Translations under genes and position numbers: made by a program
The notes under the pieces: model-generated
What the model was told of the DNA's origin: nothing
The model's database searches: none
Seen by the model: only the letters and a program-made list of their open reading frames with translations
Part shown: positions 46,115-57,591 of the stretch, one piece after another
Numbering within the stretch: position 1 is the stretch's first letter
Layout of the letters: every line of letters begins with the position of its first letter
NCBI GenBank assembly: GCA_016708585.1
Contig: JADJFK010000006.1
Span: forward strand, 248,001-312,000
Reading direction: 5' to 3'
Origin: Sulfuritalea sp.
Lineage (GTDB): Bacteria > Pseudomonadota > Gammaproteobacteria > Burkholderiales > Rhodocyclaceae
Length of the DNA: 64,000 nucleotides

Positions 46115-49100
46115 AGTAGCCATAGAACCAGCGTATCGTTGCCCTCGCCCCCATCGAGGTAGTCGGCTCCGTCCTCGGCCGGAACGTTGGCGCTGTTGTC
46201 GCCCAGCATCTGATCATTGCCGGCCGCGCCGATGAGCACGTCGGCGCCCTGGCTGCCGAACAGGAAGTCGTTACCGCTGCCGCCGTCGAGGTAGTCGTCG
46301 GCGACGCCGCCGTCCATCACGTCGTCGCCGGCGCCGCCGTACAGGGCATCAACGCCGCCTGCGTTGGCGGCCACCTCGCCGAAGCTGCCGCCATTAGTCC
46401 AATGCCAGCCGACGCCATGCGTGGCGGTGTCCCGCGTCGCGACCAGGGGTCCAGTCAGGCGTGACATTGCCGCCGGCGCCATCGCCGTCCAGCACGTCGT
46501 CACCCGCACCGCCGAACAGCACGTCGGCGCCCTCGGCGCCGAGCAGCACGTCGTTGCCACGTTCGCCGATCAGGACGTCATCGCCGCTGCCGGCGTCGAG
46601 CCAGTCGCCTTTGACGCCGGTGGCGTCCGCGTTTTCGCCGTAGTCGTAAATCTGGTCCAGGGGGGCTTCGATGCCGCCGTGCAGGGTGTCCTTGCCGGTT
46701 CCGCCGAGGAGGATGTCGCTGCCGTCGTCGCCGACGAGCTGGTCGTCGTTCTCGCCGCCGTTGGCCATGTCGTCGCCGATCCCGGCTTCGATGCGGTCGG
46801 CGCCGCCATTGCCCAGCAGGGTATCGTCGCCGCCATGGCCGCGCATGAGATCGGCGCCGCCGCTGCCGTTGAGGTTGTCGTCGCGATTCGGGCCGCCCAG
46901 GCTGCCGATCAGGTTGCCAAGGTCGTCGGCCTTGTTGTAGCTGACATCCTGCGAAATTATCCCGGTGATCTCGCCCGCCTCGTTGTAGCTGTAGACGGTG
47001 TTGGTCACTGCGACGTTGCGCCAGTCGGCGCCGTAGGCGGCACCGCCGGCGAGGGTGGCGGTATACGCGGTGGGGCTGAGGTCGCCGTCGATGGTGCGGT
47101 CGGCCGGGACGGCGGCGGGCGGGACGGGGCCTGCGAGATCGATGCCGAGGTCGTTGTCGGCAAAATGCTTGACCAGGATGCGGTCGCCGCCGATGGCGAT
47201 GGCCAGGGTCTGGCTGCCGTCGGCTTCGTCGGTGAGGCTGTAGATGGCGCGTTTGTCGTCGCTGATCCATTGCCGGGCGCCGTACTGGTTGCCCCCCGTG
47301 AGGGCGGTGTCGGCGACTTTGATCTGGCCAATGCCGTCGGCGTCGTCGATGGTGTCGATGCCGTCGCCGCTGGTGAAGACGTAGGTGTCGTTGCCGGTGC
47401 CGCCGTGGAGGGTGTCGCTGTGCTTGCCGCCGTTGAGTTCGTCATCGTCGGCGCCGCCTTCGAGATGGTCGGCACCGGCGTTGCCGGTGAGGGTGTCGGC
47501 GCCGGCGGCGCCGTAGAGGTGGTCGGTGTTGGTTCCACCACCGAGGACGTCGTCCCGTTCGTCGCCAAAGATGATGCGGCGGGTGTTGTCGAGGTTCGGC
47601 CCTTGCTGGATGACGTAGCTGCTGGCGCGATCTTCGTAGTAGCTGTTCTCGAGTTCGTAGGGGCTATGGATTTCGCCGGGTTGCCGTTGCCGGTTAAGGT
47701 CCAGGGTCGGGTTGTTCGGCAGGACGTTGTTGGCGTTGTGCCAGTTCTTGCGCGTCAGGAACGCCGCACGGTCGGTGAGCCATTCCTCGCTGATGGCGTA
47801 GATCCTTGTTGGGTCGGGATTGGTGAGAAGTTCCAGGTCGCTGTTCCATTCCGCGTACATGGAGTTGGCCGTCTGGTCGGCGAGGGCGGTGGCGAAGACC
47901 TCGTTCGTGCCGCTCAGGACGAAGGGGCTCAGGCTGTAGAGCGCGGCGTAGGCGCCGAAGTTCTGGCGCGCATCGGCGGCCAGGTTGCCGGTGGATGGCG
48001 TCAGGGTGAGTTGGCCGGCGAGGGCCGCAAAGACCGGGCTGTCGGTGATCTGCTTCAGCTTGGCGTAGAGGGCATCGCGGCCGCCGTAGGTCGTTTCGCC
48101 GGTGATGGTGCTCGCCGTATCCCACCAGGTATTGCCGATCGGGTTCCCGTTGAGGCGATCTGCTCTGGCTTGCGGGCCGAGGATCAGGGCGGCGAGCGCA
48201 TTGACGACGTTTTCCAGGACGTCGCCTTCGGCCTGGCCCTGGGTGCCCAGGACGCTTTGGGCTTTGCGCCATGAAGCGTTCCTGAGGATGTCGTTCAGCA
48301 GGTCGGTGGCCGATGCGCGCTGCGCCGGCGCCACGAGTTTGAGAAGTGCGTCCTGCACCTTGAGTGAGTCGACGATCAGCACCAGGCTGTGGGTGTCGGC
48401 GAAGTTGTTGAGGCTGTACTTGTCCTGCAGCAGGTTGATTTCGCCGCCGGTCAGGCCCTTAATAAAGTCTTTGACGAAATCGCCGCGCGTCAGCGGCTGG
48501 TCTTCGATAAAGAGGTCGACGTCGGTGCCGAAATGGACGCCCGAGTTGGCGACGGCCGACCACGGTTCGGAAGTTTCCGTGCCGACCAGATCCCATTGGT
48601 TGGTCAGCAGTGGGTCACCGAAGGTTTTGCTCACGATGCTGAGCTCGGCACTGGTCCGCTGGCTGGCGAGGTAGACGGCCAACCGGTAGTCGAGGGTCTG
48701 GGCGAGGATTTCCGAGGTTGGCACAGACTTGAGGGGTTGGTCGGTCGTGCTGCCGGCGGTGACACCGGAAGTGAAGTTCTCGATTCGTTCGGCTTCGGCT
48801 TGCAAGGTGAGGATGGCGTCGAGGGCCTTGTCCAGGGGCCGCGTCTCGCCGTCGAAGATCAGGCGGTCGGTCTCGCTATAGATTGTCCGTTGCCCGGCCA
48901 GTGCGGCTTTGGCGTCGGCGGCCGTCCAGGTGTTGTCGGCGAGGTTTTGGTGCAAGGTGTCGTAGAAGTCAGCCAGCCCGGTAAGCGTGAAGCCGAGCGC
49001 GGACTTGATGCTCGTCGGGTTCGCGCGCAGATCGTTGAAGTAGTCGAGGACGCCTTGCAGCGTATGGCCTTCCTTCAGCTTGCCGACGCCGGCACCGTTG

Positions 49101-49621
49101 AAGGTGACGACCTGTTGCGCAGCGCCCGGATGCAGGAGGTTGAAGGCGGTGGCGAGGTGGCCGCCGAGGCTGTAGCCGGTGACGGAAAACGGCCGCTGCG
49201 AGAGCGGCACACCATCGACGGCCAGCGTCTTGTACCACTCCTCCATGTCCGATATCTGCCCGAAGGCCCAGCCGGTGCCGAAGACCTCCAGCGCGTTCGT
49301 GGCCGCGCTGTCGCGGATCGCGTCGTCAACAAACTCGGTCGAGCGGAAGCTGATGACGAGTTCGCCGGTTTGGTTGTTCTTGAAGAGTGTTCCGGAAAAG
49401 CCAGTTGTCGTGTTCGGGAGTTGGTCGACGACTTCCCATTCGGCAGTGAACTTGATCGCCTCGGTTTCGGTGAATTTGGAGGCGTGTCTATTGCCACGAA
49501 CGAGCGCATCTTTCAATGCAGTTCCAGAATAATTCTTGTCACCGGTGTCAGGGTCATTAAGGAAGGCTTCCGCCGCCATTTGCAGGTTTGCATATTTCAA
49601 GTACTCGGCAATCGTTGGCAT
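46115..49621 (-). pseudogene. Second RTX lipase gene, truncated after the first RTX array
   Basis: The N-terminal lipase domain (MPTIAEYLKYANLQMAAEAF, Ser151 in TGYSLGGH) differs clearly from the first RTX lipase, while the following RTX array is nearly identical to it. One extra G in the run near 46446 shifts the frame (VTPDW/VATRDTATHG), and the array ends at GGEGNDTLV beside the repeat at 46090. Without the C-terminal secretion region it should not be exported by type I secretion, unless recombination restores it. Its ATG is one base after the stop of its own partner gene. Confidence 0.8.
46137..47490 (-). repeat. Long repeat pair 1, copy in the truncated RTX gene
   Basis: Matches 41644-43000 almost base for base, apart from an extra G near 46446, a small difference near 46850 (GGCGCCGCC where the other copy has CGCCGCCGCC) and scattered substitutions. 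Confidence 0.85.
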
Positions 49622-49622
49622 G

Positions 49623-50476
49623 TCATTTCTCCTGAATGATGTGAAGAACTTTTTCTACGAAATTCCGCGTTTGACGTGGTTGGTGAAAAGACCGTGGTGC
49701 TCCTACCTTTTCCGGGCCAAACTTTGGACAGGCGTTATCCGCTGCAAGTAGCCACGGCGATCTGCCACCCGATGTATTGCCCTGTCCTCTATCCATCATG
49801 TAGCCGATGCGCTCCGCCATGACTTCATTGGTCCGCAAGTCGATGACTTTCAGCGAACTGCCGGCGATCCAGGCGATCATCAGTATTCACGTTCTTCGCG
49901 GGTGGAGATGTCGTCGTAGGTGACGCCATATCGGGGAGGTTGGCCTGTGGCAGGAGCGGGGACTTTGTCGAGGACGAAAGCGTAGTTATTGAGATCAAAG
50001 TTCGGGTTATGTCTAATAGATATCTGGTGATTTGGCGTATTCGGGTCTTTACGCCCAACCACTTTCATCCCACCCGTGTAGCGATATCGTTTGCCCTCCT
50101 TTTCGTCGACCACTTCAACGTAGCGGTAGCCACCGCTTCTAGTGTTGTCGAGCGCACCTTTTTCATTTCTGCCCCAGAGAAAGCTTTCCAAATACCCATC
50201 TCCGGTGAAGGTGCTTCCATACGGGTCATCCATCTTGTACTGATCCCCGAAGTTGATTTCCTTTGGCCGCAGCTTCATCAGAAAGATGCCCTCGACGTTC
50301 TCTGCGGTGCGATGAATGAACTCGCCCGACTTCTTGCAGCGCTCGGCAAACATCGCTTCCGCCTTGGCCAGCCGTGCCTTTGGGTCCTCCGTGGCGGGCG
50401 TGGCTTGCGCGTAGACAGCCGTCGCTGCCGCTATCAACAAGGCCGCCGCCAATTTCCGAATCGAGTTTGCGTTCAT
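49623..50476 (-). CDS. Secreted partner-type protein, paralogue, with one frameshift
   Basis: The start MNANSIRKLAAALLIAAATAVYA is a signal peptide with a likely cut after VYA. NVEGIFLMKLRP, GYRYVEVVDEKEGKRYRYTG and PRYGVTYDD match the protein at 45233-46042. The frame stops at 49880 after TREEREY and resumes as MIAWIAGSSLKVIDLRTNEVMAERIGYM to 49623; one extra C (TACCTGATG for TACTGATG) would join them. The end CAGGAGAAATGACATG couples it to the second RTX lipase start, as in the other module. Confidence 0.75.
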
Positions 50477-50523
50477 GCCGCCATCCTCCATGCATGGTCG
50501 TTTGCAGCTCCAACACGCGAATC

Positions 50524-50547
50524 GCCGTGTCGCCAGCGCCGACTTTT
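50524..50547 (+). repeat. Short dispersed repeat, copy 15 (exact consensus; RTX remnant / partner gene junction)
   Basis: 24 of 24 bases, preceded by AATC. It lies 48 bases before the partner gene ATG, between that gene and the cut RTX remnant. Confidence 0.8.
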
Positions 50548-50556
50548 CATGCTCGC

Positions 50557-51804
50557 GACCACCGTGTTGTGCCCGTCGCCCACCACCATGGTCGCGCCGT
50601 TTTCCAGCCACTGGTCGCCGGTCCCGGCGACCAGCAGGTTGCCGCCGATCAGGCGGGCATTGCCGATGCCGCCGTAGGCATAGGTGGCGTTGTAGATCGT
50701 GCTGTCGCCGGTATCGCCGTAGGCGAATCCGGCGTTGTAGATGGTGTTGTTGCCCGTGCCGCCGATCACCGCCGAATGCAGGCTGGCATGGACCATGTGA
50801 TTGCCGTCGGTCAGGTCGATTTCTTCCAGCCGGTAGATCTGCGATGCGGAATCGACCTGCAGGGTCACCGCCGCCGGCGGTTGGTCGGCGCCCGACCCGG
50901 CCAGATAGCGGCCGGTGAGCGCGCCCTGTAATGGGTGGTCACCGTGTCATAGCTGTAGCTCGCATCGAGAAATCCCGGCAGTCCATTGACGGTCCACGGG
51001 GTATTCAGCGTCTGGCTGACATTGCTCGTCGTGCCGCCGGCCTGCGGCGCGCCCCAGCGGACTTCCGCCCAGAGCCATTGCGTGGCGTGCTGATAGTCGC
51101 CGCCCAGCGCATGAACCTCCGCCCCGCCGGCGCTGACCCGGCTCTGGAGAATTCTGGCCGTAGTCTGGCTGCGATAGGCCGTGCCGGGCTGGGTCCAGTG
51201 GACGTCGTGCGAGGTGCCGGTGCTGGTCCACGCCACCACGCCGTTGTTGAACCGCCCCGTCAAGGTGGTGGTGGTGAATTCCTCGGTCTGTGTCACGCGC
51301 AGGTTGTTCGCCCACTGCGTGGCGCGCGCCCAGTGCCGTTGGCCTGCCGGGCCAGCCCTGAGCCGTCAGGCTTTGTTCGATGGCGAGCCGCGTGTCGGCG
51401 AGGAAGTCGCGCGCCAGGGTGGTGATGCGGTCTTCCTCGTAGGCGGCGGTGTCGGCGAGCAGGGTCTCCGTGGTGCTGCCGTTCCCCTCGGCATCGCTCA
51501 CCTGCCAGGGCGTGCCGTCGGTGAAGTAGCCCTGCACGCGCAGCTTCCCGTGTCGCGGCGGATCGCCAGCAGCAGGTCGTCGCCGTCGCGGCTGGCGGTG
51601 AGGTCGGCGAAGTCCAGTCCCGCGTCGAGTGCGATGCGGTTGGCGCCGCTGTCGATCAGCAGATCGTCGCCCGACTGCCGGGCGAGGCGGTAGGTGTCGC
51701 TGCCTTCCCCGCCGGTAAGGACGTTGTCCAAGGCGTTGCCGGTGAGGATGTTGTCCAGGGCGTTGCCGGTGGCGTGAATCGCGGCGCCGGTGAGGAGGAG
51801 GTTG
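50557..51804 (-). pseudogene. RTX remnant (internal fragment, both ends missing)
   Basis: Corresponds to the middle of the giant RTX gene (38911-40115) with no lipase start and no C-terminus. Small indels near 51350, 51540 and 50930 break the frame. The left end stops at VVGDGHNTVV next to the repeat at 50524; the right end is fused to a small membrane-protein start. Clearly a displaced piece rather than a working gene. Confidence 0.85.
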
Positions 51805-51905
51805 ACGCTCTTGCCTCTCTCACGTGCGTAGGCGATAGCGCCTTTCACCACGCCAATGCTGATCAGCAGGTATAGCCCCATTACCGCAAAGACGACGAAG
51901 CCCAT
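51805..51905 (-). pseudogene. 5' fragment of a small membrane-protein gene fused to RTX sequence
   Basis: Starts at the ATG at 51905 with GGAGGG upstream; encodes MGFVVFAVMGLYLLISIGVV (one membrane helix) and KGAIAYARERGKSV, then passes in frame into RTX sequence (NLLLTGAAI) near 51804. The rest of the gene is missing. The family is not recognised with certainty. Confidence 0.6.
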
Positions 51906-51955
51906 TACGCGGCCCTCCTTTCGGCAAATCGCTCGTTCGCGGGTGTGCCCCGCTC

Positions 51956-51979
51956 GCCGTCCCGCCAGCGCCGACTTTC
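51956..51979 (+). repeat. Short dispersed repeat, copy 16 (upstream of the membrane-protein fragment)
   Basis: 21 of 24 bases match the consensus. It lies 51 bases before the ATG of the fragment, the same spacing as at the two partner genes. Confidence 0.7.
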
Positions 51980-52128
51980 TTGAGCTGTCCGCAGTCGCCC
52001 GCCAAAGGAGGAGACATTTCGCTTCTCGTTTCCCATCGTCGCTTCCTCCATTCTCAGAATCCAAATCCTTGTTGTTCAATTCGTGTCCGCCGCAAATCCG
52101 CGCCGTGACCGGGTATGCAGGGAAAAAA

Positions 52129-52157
52129 CGCTGGATTCCGGGTCAAGCCCGGAATGA
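52129..52157. repeat. REP-like element
   Basis: GGATTCCGGG-TCAAG-CCCGGAATGACG, a common intergenic palindrome type, between the RTX remnant and brnT. Confidence 0.55.
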
Positions 52158-52237
52158 CGAGTTTGCGAGTCGAGCCCGAAGTAACTTGGCCCGGTCCAGT
52201 TGCGGGTCGGAAGCCTGACTCCCGGACTGCCACCTTC

Positions 52238-52266
52238 TTGACAGTGCAGACTTTTGTGCATACGAT
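52238..52266 (+). promoter_or_regulatory. Sigma-70 promoter of brnT, leaderless
   Basis: TTGACA, 17 bases, TACGAT. The -10 box ends 6 bases before the brnT GTG, so transcription should begin at or next to the start codon. Confidence 0.7.
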
Positions 52267-52272
52267 TACCCC

Positions 52273-52539
52273 GTGAGAATCGAGTTCGATCCGAAGAAGG
52301 CGGCGAGCAATCTGAATAAGCACGGCGTGTCGTTTGAAGAGGCGGCTTCGTGCCTGCTCGACCCCCTCGCGCTGGCAAGAGACGATCCCGATGCGAAGGA
52401 CGAACAGCGCCTGATCCTGCTGGGAATGAGCCGGGCGGGAAGGCTGTTGACGGTGTGTTACACCTTGCGCGGAAACGAAACGATCCGCTTGATTTCCGCC
52501 CGCAAGGCGACCAGGAAAGAGGTGACCAGCTATGCGTAA
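52273..52539 (+). CDS. brnT: BrnT-family ribonuclease toxin
   Basis: 88 residues from a GTG: MRIEFDPKKAASNLNKHGVSFEEAASCLLDP, then LGMSRAGRLLTVCYTLRGNETIRLISARKATRKE. This is the BrnT core, including the conserved HGVSFEEA and RLISARKA blocks. BrnT blocks growth by RNA cleavage and is neutralised by BrnA. It overlaps brnA by eight bases. The start codon coincides with the predicted transcription start, so it needs no Shine-Dalgarno site. Confidence 0.92.
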   Translation: MRIEFDPKKAASNLNKHGVSFEEAASCLLDPLALARDDPDAKDEQRLILLGMSRAGRLLTVCYTLRGNETIRLISARKATRKEVTSYA

Positions 52540-52795
52540 AGACTATGATTTCACCGGCGCCAAACGTGCCAGGGATGTGCCCCATCTGGCGAAACTGCAA
52601 GCCGAGATGGCTGGCAAGACGCGCATCACCATGCGCGTGGACAATGCGGTCCTGGCCGCGTTCAAGGCGCGCGCCGAGAGCAGTGGCGGCAGTTATCAGA
52701 CCATGATGAACGAAGCCTTGAAACAATATACGCTGGGCTTGTCCATGGCCGACGTGGTGCGTCAGGCTATCCGCGAGGAAATGAACTCCGCCTGA
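52532..52795 (+). CDS. brnA: BrnA-family antitoxin, first copy
   Basis: 87 residues. The N-terminal part (MRKDYDFTGAKRARDVPHLAKLQ) binds the toxin; KTRITMRVDNAVLAAFKARAESSGGSYQTMMNEAL is a ribbon-helix-helix DNA-binding domain that should repress the brnT promoter. Start overlaps brnT, as usual for the pair. Confidence 0.9.
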   Translation: MRKDYDFTGAKRARDVPHLAKLQAEMAGKTRITMRVDNAVLAAFKARAESSGGSYQTMMNEALKQYTLGLSMADVVRQAIREEMNSA

Positions 52796-52801
52796 AATGC
52801 C

Positions 52802-53050
52802 ATGAAGGCTGACTACGACATGACCAAGGCCAAACGTGGCGCCGTACTGCCTGCGGCCGGCAAGACCCGCATCACGATCTACCCGGACGATGCGATTCTG
52901 GAAGCCTTTCGCCACCGTGCGGAGCAAGAGGGCAAGGGCTATCAAACGCTGATCAACGAGGCGCTTGCCGCGTCGCTGGCGCAAAACAATGCGCCCGTGA
53001 CCATCGGTGCGCTGCGCAAGATCTTGCGCGAGGAATTGCACGCGGCTTGA
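52802..53050 (+). CDS. BrnA-like antitoxin, second copy
   Basis: 82 residues, MKADYDMTKAKRGAVLPAAGKTRITIYPDDAILEAFRHRAEQEGKGYQTLINEAL: the same layout as brnA just upstream but only moderately similar, with a shorter linker. It lies 6 bases after brnA and has no toxin of its own. It may be a second repressor or the leftover antitoxin of a lost brnT. Confidence 0.85.
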   Translation: MKADYDMTKAKRGAVLPAAGKTRITIYPDDAILEAFRHRAEQEGKGYQTLINEALAASLAQNNAPVTIGALRKILREELHAA

Positions 53051-53104
53051 GCTTTCAATACTGGTTGCAACCCGCAGCTTGCAACCGGCGCGAATGCGCT
53101 GGTC

Positions 53105-53128
53105 GCCGTCGCGCCAGCGCCGACTTTG
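53105..53128 (+). repeat. Short dispersed repeat, copy 17 (after the second brnA)
   Basis: 21 of 24 bases match the consensus, preceded by GGTC. Intergenic, 54 bases after the antitoxin stop. Confidence 0.65.
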
Positions 53129-53146
53129 TGACGTGGAGTGTCCGGA

Positions 53147-53222
53147 AAGATCGTCATGCCGGCGCACGCCGGTATCCGGGGGAAGCCGACCGGATTCCGG
53201 GTCAGGCCAGGAATGACGGGTT
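53147..53222. repeat. REP-like element pair
   Basis: CGTCATGCCGGCGCACGCCGG followed by GGATTCCGGGTCAGG-type sequence ending GGAATGACGG: two palindromic halves facing each other, in the brnA-hlyD gap. Confidence 0.55.
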
Positions 53223-53306
53223 TGCGGATGGTGTCCGGAATGGCTTGCCCCGGACTTGATCCGGAGACGAGAGCCGGATTCGAATCTGTATGGATTTTTC
53301 ATCAGC

Positions 53307-54739
53307 TCACCGCTCCCGCAAACTCTCGCTGCCCCGCTGCAGCAACGGGCTCAGGAAATACTCGATCACGCGGCGCTTGCCGGTCTTGACTTCCAGGCTC
53401 ACCGCCATGCCGGCGCTGAGATTTACGGTCTTGTCCTCCACCTGCATGGTGGCGCGCTGCAGGCGGGCGCGCGGAGTAGATCGGGCCGCGCTTTTCATCG
53501 TTGATGGCGTCGCGCGAGACGTGGACCAGGTTCGCGGGGATCGTGCCGTACTTGGTGAAGGGGAAGGTCTCGACCTTGACTTCGGCCTCCTGCCCGGCAT
53601 TGACGAAGCCGATGTCCTTGTTCTCCAGGGAAGGCTTCAACTTCCAGCGCGTCGTCCTGGGGCACGATGACCATCAGCACCTGGGCCTCGGTGACGACGC
53701 CGCCGACGGTGCGCACGGCGAGCTGCTGCACGGTGCCGTCCACCGGCGCGGTGAGCGTCATCAGCTTGCCGCGGGTGTCCGCCTTGACCAGTTCCTGGCC
53801 GAAGCCGGTGGCTTTCTGTTCGGCTTCGTTGAGGGTATCGAGCGCCAGGCGGCGGGTTTCGGCGACAGCCGAGTTGCGCTGGCCTTTTGCTTCGTCGATG
53901 GCGGCGGCGAGTTCCTTGAGGCGGCTGCGCTGGGTTTCGAGGTCGGCCTCCTGCTCGATGCGAATCTGTTCCTTTTCCAGGTAGCCGTGTTTTGAGATGA
54001 AGTTCTTGTCCACCAGGCCCTTGTAGTCTTCGGCGCGCTTGCGGGCGATGGGCACGGTCTGCTCCAGTTTGCGCACAACCTCCCCGGTGGAACGGTACTC
54101 GGCTTCGCGCCGGGCGATCTCGGCGTCGATGCGCGCGATGCGTGCCTGGTATTCGGCGTACTGGCCGTCGAGGAGGCGCTGTTCCTGGGCGATGCGCTCG
54201 ACGGCGATGCCGGCGGGCGGCGCGAGGCGCGGTGTGCGGCCATCGGTTAGCGCGGTGAGCAGGCCGCGGGCGCGGGCGGCCTGCAGCTTCGCGGTGCTCA
54301 GGTCGTTGCCGGTACGCACGCTGTCGGCCTGCGCGCTGGTGGCATCGAGCTCGACCAGCACCTGGCCGGCCTTGACGGCCTGGCCGTCGACGACATGGAT
54401 GGCCTTGACGGCAGCGGTATCGATCGGCTGGATCAGCTTGCTGCCGGCATTGGGCACGATGCGCCCCTGTGCCACGGCGACCACGTCGATGCGGCCGAAG
54501 CCGGCCCAGAGCAGGGCGATCACGGCGAAGGCCATCAGCAGCCAGGCAACGATGCGCGGCGCGGGCGAAACCGGCGTTTCCTGCAGCTCGAGCGCGGCGG
54601 GGAGGAAGGCCGCCTCGTGCGGCAGGCGTTGCGGCGGGTCGAGGTCTTTGCGGATTTTCCAGACGTGGCCGAAGACGGCGGCGTAGCGCTTGAGCAGGTC
54701 GAGGGCGGCTTGCAGGCGGAGGGAGAGGGCTTGGGTCAT
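53307..54739 (-). CDS. hlyD: HlyD-type membrane-fusion protein of type I secretion (two frameshifts)
   Basis: About 477 codons if joined. A cytoplasmic start (MTQALSLRLQAALDLL), one membrane helix (IVAWLLMAFAVIALLWAGF), the lipoyl half (GRIVPNAGSKLIQPIDTAAVKAIHVVDGQAVKAGQVLVELDAT), long coiled coils with KELAAAIDEAKGQRN, and the C-terminal beta region (GQEAEVKVETFPFTKYG, NLSAGMAVSLEVKTGKRRVIEYFLSPLLQ). An extra C near 53638 and a missing base in the GCGCGC run near 53476 break the frame. It joins HlyB to an outer-membrane TolC, which is not in the window. Confidence 0.85.
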
Positions 54740-54750
54740 TTCGAATGCCC

Positions 54751-54779
54751 TTGAAAAAAGCAACACAAGTGTTTAGTAT
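54751..54779 (+). promoter_or_regulatory. Sigma-70 promoter of hicA, leaderless
   Basis: TTGAAA, 17 bases, TAGTAT, ending 7 bases before the hicA ATG. It overlaps the hlyD 5' region on the other strand. Confidence 0.65.
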
Positions 54780-54786
54780 TGACGCC

Positions 54787-54966
54787 ATGAACTCGAAGCA
54801 GATGAAGAAATGGCTGGAGCAGCAAGGCGCCACGTTCCTGCCGGCCAAGGGCTCTCATCTGAAGGTTTTTCTGAATGGGCGGCAAACCATCCTGCCCATG
54901 CACGGCACGGCGGAACTCGGCAGGGGTCTGGAGGCCGCCATCAAACGCCAACTTGGATTGAAGTGA
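54787..54966 (+). CDS. hicA: HicA-family mRNA interferase toxin
   Basis: 59 residues, MNSKQMKKWLEQQGATFLPAKGSHLKVF, with the catalytic His in GSHLKV and the end AAIKRQLGL. I chose the ATG at 54787 because it gives the family's normal length and matches the promoter; a longer in-frame start exists upstream. HicA cleaves mRNA and is held by HicB, encoded 9 bases downstream. Confidence 0.93.
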   Translation: MNSKQMKKWLEQQGATFLPAKGSHLKVFLNGRQTILPMHGTAELGRGLEAAIKRQLGLK

Positions 54967-54975
54967 GGACAAATC

Positions 54976-55392
54976 ATGTTTGACTACCCCGTTATCCTGA
55001 CGCCGGACGATGGCACGATGCTGGTAACTTTTCCCGACGTGCCGGAGGCAATTACCTTTGGTGCGGACACGGATGAAGCATTGATGTATGCCATCGACGC
55101 GCTTGAATCCGCGCTGTCCTTCTATGTTGATGATCGCAAGCCCCTGCCGGTCCCGAGCAAACCGAAGCGCGGGCAGAAGACGGTGAGGCCTTCGGCGCTG
55201 GAATGCGCCAAGCTCGGGGTCTATCAGGCCATGATGGATCAAGGCATCCGCAAGTCCGAATTGGCGCGTCGGCTGGGGTGGCACATGCCGCAGGTGGATC
55301 GGCTGTTCGATCTGCGGCACGCTTCGCGCCTGGACCAGATCGAGGCGGCAGCGCGGGCGCTGGGGCGGCATGTCGAGGTATCGGTTACCTAG
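54976..55392 (+). CDS. hicB: HicB-family antitoxin with HTH domain
   Basis: 138 residues. The N-terminal partly degraded RNase-H-like domain (MFDYPVILTPDDGTMLVTFPDVPEAITFG) binds HicA; the C-terminal helix-turn-helix (KSELARRLGWHMPQVDRLFDLRHASRLDQIEAAARALG) should bind the hicA promoter. Stop codon lies 6 bases from the hlyB stop on the other strand. Confidence 0.93.
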   Translation: MFDYPVILTPDDGTMLVTFPDVPEAITFGADTDEALMYAIDALESALSFYVDDRKPLPVPSKPKRGQKTVRPSALECAKLGVYQAMMDQGIRKSELARRLGWHMPQVDRLFDLRHASRLDQIEAAARALGRHVEVSVT

Positions 55393-55398
55393 CATCGC

Positions 55399-57591
<2,193 letters not shown>

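Noticed and set aside
46090..53128. The dispersed repeat as integron attC or an IS terminal inverted repeat
   Set aside because: No paired R/L core sites, no integrase, no transposase and no inverted partner or target duplication at the copies examined.
52076..53302. 408-codon minus-strand frame opposite brnT-brnA
   Set aside because: It runs antisense to three recognised toxin-antitoxin genes and through REP-like and dispersed repeats.
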